Below are positions 1 through 5,070 of a stretch of DNA of 9,633 bases, in pieces; the stretch's first letter is position 1; each line of letters opens with the position of its first letter. The DNA lies in the NCBI GenBank assembly GCA_030696465.1, contig JAUYSE010000186.1, positions 1-9,633 of the forward strand, written 5' to 3'. A program made the position numbers and the translations under genes. This stretch comes from Legionellaceae bacterium. Its GTDB lineage: Bacteria > Pseudomonadota > Gammaproteobacteria > Legionellales > Legionellaceae. The notes beneath the pieces were generated by a model. It did not search any database. It had not been told where the DNA came from and saw nothing but the letters and a program-made list of their open reading frames with translations.

Positions 1-588
1 GCAATTACCGATGAATACGGGGTTGCCAGTGGTGTGCGCAGGATAGAATTTTTCGCCGGTAAATATGCACTAGCCTATTTGCAAACCTTGCGTCAGACGA
101 TCGCTGTAGCTGCGGAGCGTTTAAAAACAACGCCGGCACAATTGAACGAAAAAATTGATCAGATCTTAGAGAACAATAAACAGCAAGAAAAACGGTTTGC
201 TGAGTTACAAAGCCGGAATTTTTTGGCGAGTAGTGATATTTTGGTGGCAGAGGCACAAAAGATAGGCGAGGTAGCACTGATCGTGAAAGAAATTTCTGGT
301 GCGGATATGCCTACGCTACGACAGTTGTTGGATCACATTCGCTCCAAGTTACCTTGTGCGGTTGTGGTACTCTATGCCATTGACCAACAAGCGTTGCAGG
401 TGGTTGCGCATGTGAACAAGTTTTTGTCGGAGAGCAGCAAAATGAGTGCAGTGGATTTAGTCCGGCAGCTCTGTGGTAAAGGGGGGGGGCGTCCTGATTT
501 AGCGCAAGGAGGGGGAACCTGTCCAACTGATTTGGCGGAGCGTCTTAAAGATATCTCGTTATGGGTGCAAAAAAACATCAAAATTTAG
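1..588 (+). CDS. alaS: Alanyl-tRNA synthetase, C-terminal part (5' end outside window)
   Basis: The reading frame is open from base 1, with no start codon inside the window, and ends at TAG 586-588. The 195 visible residues are the C-terminal end of alanyl-tRNA synthetase, the cytoplasmic enzyme that charges tRNA-Ala. The first residues (EYGVASGVRRIEFFAG) match the stretch that closes the editing domain. A helical, coiled-coil-like linker follows (about residues 25-75). The DHHA1-type C-Ala domain comes last, with its glycine-rich signature GKGGGRPDLAQGGG near residues 159-172. The catalytic core and the editing-site histidines lie upstream of the window and cannot be checked. An ATG at 34 gives an in-frame ORF, but it is internal to the conserved fold and is not the start. 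A run of nine G (481-489) encodes Gly-Gly-Gly of the signature. The family assignment is firm; whether the whole gene is intact is unknown. Confidence 0.95.
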   Translation, partial: AITDEYGVASGVRRIEFFAGKYALAYLQTLRQTIAVAAERLKTTPAQLNEKIDQILENNKQQEKRFAELQSRNFLASSDILVAEAQKIGEVALIVKEISGADMPTLRQLLDHIRSKLPCAVVVLYAIDQQALQVVAHVNKFLSESSKMSAVDLVRQLCGKGGGRPDLAQGGGTCPTDLAERLKDISLWVQKNIKI

Positions 589-598
589 ACAATTCAGC

Positions 599-627
599 TT
601 GACATTTGTCTTTTTTTAGAACATAAT
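599..627 (+). promoter_or_regulatory. Sigma70-type promoter for the small membrane protein gene
   Basis: A perfect -35 box TTGACA (599-604) is followed by a 17-bp spacer and a -10 box CATAAT (622-627, five of six consensus bases). Transcription would start near 633-635, leaving a leader of about 26 nt before the ATG at 660. The promoter begins only 10 bp after the alaS stop, so the next gene is probably transcribed independently of alaS. It is the closest match to consensus that I found in the window. Confidence 0.75.
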
Positions 628-659
628 GGGTTGTTATTTTTTATTTGGAGATCTATATT

Positions 660-1319
660 ATGCCTGCAGCTTCTGGAATAGTACAAGCAATACCTGTAGA
701 TGAATCAAAAAAAACGGTTTTTTCATTAGAAGAACATAAAAAACGCACCTTATTATATGCCGTTGCTGCCTTTAGCTTATTTGTTATAGTATTTGCTTTG
801 CCTGGATTAATTCTGTTAGCAGGTATTATCTTAGGTTTTGTTGCCGCTGCTGCCACCATTTTTGCTTGCGCCAGTGCTGCGATAGCCGAGAAAAATAACA
901 ACGTACGTCTGCTATATGCGGCTGCTGCGGTGAGTCTTATTTTAGGAATGGTTTTTGTTCCTGAAGTATTTATGGTTATAGGCATAGTCGGGGGCTTTGT
1001 AGGAGCTTTCTATGGTATTTACCATTGTGTGTTAAAAGCAATGGAACATGGCAAAGCCTGGAAAGCAGCAGAGAAGGATATGCCACCTGCCTATACTGCT
1101 ACTGCAGTACCTAGCAATGCTCCTGGTCAGACTGCTGAGAGTAATCCATACATCGCTCCTTCTATGACGGCGGTTCCGTCATCACAAGCGACCGCTGCTG
1201 CACCACCACCATCATCTCCTCCTCCTCCATTCAGCAGTGCTTCATTTGGTAACACCAAAAAGACGGCATCAGCACCAGTATCGCCAACATTTAATTCAGC
1301 AGCATCATTTGGTCAATAA
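660..1319 (+). CDS. Small multi-helix membrane protein with Pro/Ser/Ala-rich tail (unrecognised)
   Basis: I do not recognise this 219-aa protein. The ATG at 660 is preferred over an in-frame TTG at 645 because GGAG (647-650) lies 9 nt upstream of it. A polar N-terminus (1-28) is followed by four strongly hydrophobic segments at about 31-50, 51-75, 84-102 and 103-124. Residues 31-70 and 84-123 align without gaps at 17 of 40 identities (shared LLYA, AA, SL, P, GI, GFV, C), so the core is a duplicated two-helix hairpin. A short charged stretch (126-140) leads into a tail rich in Pro, Ser, Ala and Thr (141-219) with seven prolines in a ten-residue stretch. The tail ends with two FSSASFG / FNSAASFG-like motifs. 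There is no cleavable signal peptide. The gene is probably a single unit, with its own promoter upstream and a strong terminator downstream. It is likely an inner-membrane protein with a disordered tail; its function is unknown. Confidence 0.8.
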   Translation: MPAASGIVQAIPVDESKKTVFSLEEHKKRTLLYAVAAFSLFVIVFALPGLILLAGIILGFVAAAATIFACASAAIAEKNNNVRLLYAAAAVSLILGMVFVPEVFMVIGIVGGFVGAFYGIYHCVLKAMEHGKAWKAAEKDMPPAYTATAVPSNAPGQTAESNPYIAPSMTAVPSSQATAAAPPPSSPPPPFSSASFGNTKKTASAPVSPTFNSAASFGQ

Positions 1320-1335
1320 TGTAGTCTAAGTTATT

Positions 1336-1380
1336 AAAAAAGGTCGGGTAAGGGAGCACTCCTTTACCCGACCTTTTTTT
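1336..1380 (+). terminator. Strong intrinsic terminator, likely bidirectional
   Basis: The arms 1341-1356 and 1359-1374 pair over 16 bp with one G-U wobble around a two-base spacer (CA), so the innermost pairs would open to make a normal loop. The arms are flanked by an A-run on the left (1336-1341) and seven T on the right (1374-1380). The structure therefore reads as a rho-independent terminator on the plus strand for the membrane protein gene, which stops 17 bp earlier. On the minus strand it could stop read-through from lysS, whose stop lies about 185 bp away. Confidence 0.92.
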
Positions 1381-1559
1381 CAGTTCTTATCTCATGTTAC
1401 GAGCTAAATCTTTATATCCCCCAAACTTAGTTTCCGAGCCGCGACTGTGAGGTCATGGCTTTACACACAAGTAAAGCCACTATGTCTTAGAATCCAGGGC
1501 TACTCCATCATCCGTCAAAGGGGCGTCTCCTTACATAAAATGAATTCCCGCTTTATCAA
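1381..1559. other. Convergent intergenic region, no clear gene
   Basis: This is the gap between the terminator and the lysS stop. It holds a perfect hairpin (1456-1479) and, by eye, is somewhat more GC-rich than the flanks. Read on the minus strand it contains several GGA triplets and ends at the shared terminator, so it may be a lysS 3' UTR or a small RNA. No ORF with a credible start, tRNA or known RNA family is recognised. A plus-strand ORF beginning at 1447 runs into the antisense of lysS and is judged spurious. Confidence 0.5.
1456..1479. repeat. Perfect 9-bp inverted repeat (hairpin)
   Basis: TGGCTTTAC (1456-1464) and GTAAAGCCA (1471-1479) are exact reverse complements around a six-base loop ACACAA. 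Neither strand has a T-run next to it, so it is not a standard terminator. It lies about 80 bp past the lysS stop on the minus strand and could cap or stabilise that transcript's 3' end. Confidence 0.7.
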
Positions 1560-3044
1560 TCAGCGTAACGACGGAAACAAAATCACATCGCGAATAGAAG
1601 CGCTATTGGTAAATAACATCACGAGACGATCTATCCCTATACCTTCTCCTGCGGTAGGAGGCATACCGTATTCTAAGGCTTCAATATAATCACTATCAAA
1701 ATGCATGGCTTCTTGATCGCCCGCATCTTTTTGTGCAACCTGCTCTTTGAAGCGTTGCGCTTGATCTTCCGGATCATTTAATTCAGAAAATCCATTGGCA
1801 ATTTCACGTCCAGCAATAAAGAATTCAAAACGATCTGTAATATCAGGATTTTGATCATTACGGCGCGCAAGAGGAGAAATTTCAGTAGGGTATTCAGTAA
1901 TGAAAGTCGGTTGAATCAGTAGGTGTTCTACTTTTTCTTCGAAGAGAAGCATCAGTAAAGAGCCTAAACCTTGTTGCGTAGTGAACGGAATATCCATTCG
2001 TGACAACACTTGTTGGCAAGCATTTTTATCGTTAAAGCAGGCCTCAGGAACTTCAGGCAAGTAATGACGAATAGCATCGCTCACGCTGAATCTAGCAAAA
2101 GGTGCTTTGAAGGAAATCACATGATCTTGGTAAGGAATTTCAGTATGACCTATAATCGTGTTTGCAAGCGAGGCAAGAAGACGCTCAGTAAAATCCATCA
2201 GCATCGTGTAGTCAGCATAGGCTTGGTAGAACTCCATCATAGTGAATTCTGGGTTATGTCGTGGAGAGAGCCCTTCGTTACGGAAGTTACGATTAATCTC
2301 ATAGACTTTAGGGAAGCCACCGACCATCAGGCGTTTTAAGTAGAGCTCAGGAGCCACACGCAGATACATAGTTTTATCGAGACTATTATGATGGGTCACA
2401 AAAGGTTTTGCGACAGCACCCCCAGGAATAGGATGCATCATAGGTGTTTCTACTTCGAGAAAAGCCTCCGCATCCATAAAGCGACGGATTTGTTGTATCA
2501 ATTGACTGCGCACGATAAAAGTTTTACGGGTATCTTCATTCACCATGAGATCGACATAACGCTTACGATAACAAATTTCTTGGTCACTTAAGCCATGGAA
2601 TTTATCGGGCAGCGGACGCAGTGCTTTACTGATGATTTCTAAGTGTTGCGTACGTAAGGTGAGTTCTCCAGTATTGGTTTGAAAGAGGGTTCCCTCAACA
2701 CCGATGATGTCGCCCAAATTGCAGTGCGCAAATAAGGCATAGGCTTCTGGATGATCATTTTCTTTTAGATACACTTGTATACGTCCGGTATGATCTTGTA
2801 GATGAAAGAAACTCACTTTGCCCATGACGCGCTGTAAAACGATACGGCCAGCGATACGTGCCGAGACAGGGTTTGCCTCTAAATCTGCTTTAGAGGTATC
2901 GGTATGCGCACTTAGCAAGGCCTGTGCAGTATCTTCGGGGCGAAAATGGTTAGGGTAGGTAAAACCTTGCTCTCGTAAAGTGCTTAAAGTCTGTTGACGA
3001 ACGTGATATTCCTCGCCGACGTTACTATGTTCTATAGGGTTCAT
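1560..3044 (-). CDS. lysS: Lysyl-tRNA synthetase, class II
   Basis: This is a full-length 494-aa class II LysRS, which attaches lysine to tRNA-Lys in the cytoplasm. The N-terminal OB-fold anticodon-binding domain covers about residues 60-137. Class II motif 1 is in FLEVETPMM (195-203), followed by the conserved HPIPGGAVAKPF. Motif 2 is RNFRNEG..RHNPEFTMMEFY (252-273). Motif 3 is GEGIGIDRLVM near the C-terminus, and the protein ends in the usual RDVILFPSLR. The length is close to the roughly 500 residues usual for bacterial LysRS. The ATG at 3044-3042 overlaps the prfB TGA (ATGA), and AGGAG (3059-3055) lies 10 nt upstream. This supports the start and indicates translational coupling with prfB. 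prfB-lysS is a well-known gammaproteobacterial gene pair. Arginine codons are almost all CGN, in contrast to the cyanophycin genes. Nothing appears broken. Confidence 0.97.
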   Translation of the reverse strand: MNPIEHSNVGEEYHVRQQTLSTLREQGFTYPNHFRPEDTAQALLSAHTDTSKADLEANPVSARIAGRIVLQRVMGKVSFFHLQDHTGRIQVYLKENDHPEAYALFAHCNLGDIIGVEGTLFQTNTGELTLRTQHLEIISKALRPLPDKFHGLSDQEICYRKRYVDLMVNEDTRKTFIVRSQLIQQIRRFMDAEAFLEVETPMMHPIPGGAVAKPFVTHHNSLDKTMYLRVAPELYLKRLMVGGFPKVYEINRNFRNEGLSPRHNPEFTMMEFYQAYADYTMLMDFTERLLASLANTIIGHTEIPYQDHVISFKAPFARFSVSDAIRHYLPEVPEACFNDKNACQQVLSRMDIPFTTQQGLGSLLMLLFEEKVEHLLIQPTFITEYPTEISPLARRNDQNPDITDRFEFFIAGREIANGFSELNDPEDQAQRFKEQVAQKDAGDQEAMHFDSDYIEALEYGMPPTAGEGIGIDRLVMLFTNSASIRDVILFPSLR

Positions 3045-4151
3045 GCTTGTGTTACTCCTGATTTTAAACTGGCGATGATAAAATCAATCAAATCACCATC
3101 TAATACGGCTTGGGTGTTGGTTTTTTCTATTCCCGTGCGTAAATCTTTGATTCTGGATTGATCGAGGACGTACGAACGGATCTGTGAACCCCAGCCAATA
3201 TCGGATTTACTGGCTTCGAGGCTTTGTTGCAGGGTCATTTTTTTCTGTAGTTCAAGTTCAAATAATTTGGCGCGTAATTGTTTCATTGCTTGATCTTTAT
3301 TGCGATGCTGGCTTCTGTCGGTTTGGCATTGTACGACGGTATTGGTGGGGATATGTGTAATACGTACTGCGGAGTCGGTTCGGTTTACGTGTTGTCCACC
3401 TGCGCCAGACGCGCGATAAGTATCAATACGCAAATCGGCAGGATTGATATCAATCTCAATGGTATCGTCGATTTCAGGGGACACAAAAACGGCTGCAAAA
3501 GAAGTATGACGGCGATTACCACTATCAAAAGGAGATTTACGTACCAAGCGGTGTACACCGGTTTCAGTACGTAGCCAACCATAAGCATAGGGGCCTTGTA
3601 CATGCACCGTTGCACTTTTTATACCGGCGACTTCTCCGGCAGAGCATTCCAATAATGCAACTTGAAAGCCTTGCTGCTCTGCGAAGCGGAGATACATACG
3701 CAGTAGCATTTCTGCCCAGTCTTGGGCTTCGGTTCCGCCAGAGCCAGATTGAATTTCAAGATACGCATGCGCCTCATCCATTTGCCCAGAAAACATACGC
3801 TGAAATTCAAGTTGTGCGATTTCTTTTTCAAAGTTTTGTACTTCATCCCAAAGATCGTGTAAAGAATTTTGATCGTTTTCTGCTAGCGCGATATCGAAGA
3901 GCTCAAGACTATCTTGTAACTGTTGTCGCAGCGCGATAAAGCTTTGTACTTTATGTTCGAGGTGCACTCTTTCTTTGCCTAAAGTTTGGGCTTTTTCAGG
4001 TTGTTTCCAGAGTTCGGGATCTTCTAGTTCACGGACGATTTCTTCTAAATTCAGAATTTGTTGATCGAGGTCAAAGATACCCCCAAAGGGTTTCAAGACG
4101 CGTTTGCAACGATCGAAGGGTGTCGGGGATAGCATTGTTTAGTTCAGACAT
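3041..4151 (-). CDS. prfB: Peptide chain release factor 2, with programmed +1 frameshift
   Basis: RF2 recognises UGA and UAA stop codons on the ribosome and releases the peptide. The real start is ATG 4151-4149, with AGGA (4162-4159) 7 nt upstream. It opens a 26-codon frame (MSELNNAIPDTLRSLQTRLE...WGYL) that ends at an in-frame UGA (4073-4071). A +1 shift at CTT-TGA-C continues into DLDQQ..., giving a 369-aa product close to the E. coli length of 365. The codon-recognition tripeptide SPF falls at 206-208 and the catalytic GGQ at 251-253, each one residue from the E. coli positions. A continuous ORF starting at 4135 in the downstream frame gives an N-terminus (MLSPTPF...) unlike RF2 and should not be used. 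The gene lies 50 bp after fliA and overlaps lysS by ATGA. Expression is autoregulated in the family: low RF2 favours the frameshift. Confidence 0.96.
4070..4085 (-). promoter_or_regulatory. Programmed +1 ribosomal frameshift site in prfB
   Basis: On the minus strand the sequence reads TGG GGG TAT CTT TGA C. CTT-TGA-C is the classical RF2 shift site: peptidyl-tRNA-Leu slips from CUU to UUU while UGA waits for RF2. The purine-rich TGGGGG just upstream, separated from CTT by one codon, matches the internal Shine-Dalgarno-like stimulator at the same spacing as in E. coli, with one base changed (T for A in AGGGGG). After the shift the ribosome reads GAC CTC GAT. Confidence 0.95.
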
Positions 4152-4180
4152 ACCAATATCCTGATAAATTCTAGGGAAGT

Positions 4181-4186
4181 ATTATA
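4181..4186 (-). promoter_or_regulatory. Possible -10 box for prfB-lysS
   Basis: A perfect TATAAT on the minus strand lies in the fliA-prfB gap, about 30 bp upstream of the prfB ATG. No good -35 match sits at 16-18 bp, although an A/T-rich stretch at the fliA 3' end lies upstream. It could give prfB-lysS its own transcript in addition to read-through from fliA, since no terminator separates the genes. Confidence 0.4.
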
Positions 4187-4201
4187 CAATAGAGTGATTT
4201 T

Positions 4202-4924
4202 TTAAGACACTTCTTTTCCAACGGTTTTTTCCCAGAGTTTTTTGACTCGGTGCTCCGCATGGCTATGGATTTGAGAGACACGCGATTCACTAACGCCTAA
4301 GATATCACCAATGTCTTTAAGATTCATATCATGTTCATAATACAACAATAGAACCAATCGCTCATTTTGCGGTAAAGCGTCGATAACATGATGTAAATGA
4401 TTTTGAATATCTTGATGAACGAGGCTGGCATCAGGCTCGTTATCATGTTCTTCCAAAAAGTTTTCAAAGGCGCTTTCTTGTCCATTGAGATCATCGATAG
4501 GGGTAAAGCTGGTGCTGGAAAGATCTTTCTGCATATCTTGAAGCGCGAGTAAGGAGATCCCGAGCGCCTCTGCAATTTCATGCTCTTTAGGGCTTCGACC
4601 AAGTTGGTTTTCTAAGTTATGTTCTGTTTCCGCAATAAGACGGGCTTGTTTGTATAACGATCGAGGTAGCCAATCGTTATGACGCACTTCATCTAAAATG
4701 TAGCCTCGAATACGAATGCTGGCATAAGTTTCAAAAGAGGCCCCTTTACTGGCGTCATAATGACGGATGGCCTCTAATAAACCCAGCATGCCTGCTTGCA
4801 GTAAATCATCAAAAGCGACCGTTTTTGGTAATCGCATAGAAAGAAAATAGGCAATACGCTTTGCTAAAGGAATATGCTGTTTAAAGATAGTTTCTTCTGC
4901 TTGTGCGGTAAGGTCAGTATGCAT
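4202..4924 (-). CDS. fliA: RNA polymerase sigma factor of the FliA (sigma28) family
   Basis: This 240-aa protein has the length and three-part architecture of FliA/WhiG-type sigma factors. Regions 1.2-2.4 cover about residues 12-85, including FDDLLQAGMLGLLEAIRHYD and FETYASIRIRGYILDEVR. The DWLPR signature at 84-88 is characteristic of this family. Region 3 (about 90-135) includes LGRSPKEHEIAEALG. Region 4 (182-232) has the helix-turn-helix LKDIGDILGVSESRVSQIHSHA. FliA directs core polymerase to late flagellar and chemotaxis promoters and is held by the anti-sigma FlgM. No flagellar gene is visible here, so the gene is isolated from its usual operon within this window. It is divergent from cphA and lies 50 bp upstream of prfB. 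The ATG at 4924-4922 has no clear Shine-Dalgarno sequence, but the N-terminus lines up with the family. A role outside motility is possible but is inference. Confidence 0.92.
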   Translation of the reverse strand: MHTDLTAQAEETIFKQHIPLAKRIAYFLSMRLPKTVAFDDLLQAGMLGLLEAIRHYDASKGASFETYASIRIRGYILDEVRHNDWLPRSLYKQARLIAETEHNLENQLGRSPKEHEIAEALGISLLALQDMQKDLSSTSFTPIDDLNGQESAFENFLEEHDNEPDASLVHQDIQNHLHHVIDALPQNERLVLLLYYEHDMNLKDIGDILGVSESRVSQIHSHAEHRVKKLWEKTVGKEVS

Positions 4925-4982
4925 TAGGCATGCAGGTTATAAGAGAGTGATAAGATAGCATTTCATGCTTTAGCTTGGATTG

Positions 4983-5000
4983 CAAGGGCTTATTCCCTTG
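4983..5000. repeat. Small inverted repeat in the fliA-cphA intergenic region
   Basis: CAAGGG (4983-4988) and CCCTTG (4995-5000) are exact reverse complements around the loop CTTATT. No T-run follows, so it is not a convincing terminator. Its location between divergent genes would suit a dimeric regulator site, but a six-base arm can arise by chance. Confidence 0.35.
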
Positions 5001-5050
5001 TTCCTTGTGATGTAGTAATTCATCGTCTATAGTGAATAATACGTCTCTAA

Positions 5051-5056
5051 TATAAT
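5051..5056 (+). promoter_or_regulatory. Candidate -10 box for cphA
   Basis: A perfect TATAAT lies 14 bp before the cphA ATG. A start site at the usual distance would leave a leader of only about 8 nt, with no room for a Shine-Dalgarno sequence. The -35 region at 17 bp (TATAGT, 5028-5033) is poor. Either the cphA message is nearly leaderless or the true promoter lies further upstream. Confidence 0.35.
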
Positions 5057-5070
5057 GGATTGATTCCCAA

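Larger units (their letters stand above)
4925..5070. other. Divergent intergenic region between fliA and cphA
   Basis: These 146 bp must hold the promoters for both fliA (leftward) and the cyanophycin genes (rightward). A TATAAC hexamer on the minus strand (4941-4936) is a weak -10 candidate for fliA. TATAAT at 5051-5056 is a candidate for cphA. A small hairpin lies at 4983-5000. I do not see a recognisable sigma28 promoter or a named operator. Confidence 0.6.

Noticed and set aside
645..659. TTG start at 645 for the membrane protein
   Set aside because: It would add five residues (MEIYI) and include the GGAG ribosome site inside the coding region; the ATG at 660 has correct spacing.
1381..1559. 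6S RNA or tRNA in the lysS downstream gap
   Set aside because: The ends of the region do not pair as a closed 6S-like rod, and no cloverleaf or T-loop signature is present.
1447..1689. Plus-strand ORF of 80 codons after the terminator
   Set aside because: More than half of it is antisense to the conserved lysS 3' end; it has no ribosome site and no recognisable protein features.
4076..4135. Continuous prfB ORF starting at ATG 4135
   Set aside because: Its first 21 residues do not resemble RF2. The other frame gives a canonical RF2 N-terminus leading exactly to the CTT TGA C shift site.
4925..5070. Sigma28-type promoter upstream of cphA
   Set aside because: I looked for TAAAGTTT and GCCGATAA-like elements with 11-bp spacing and found no acceptable match.
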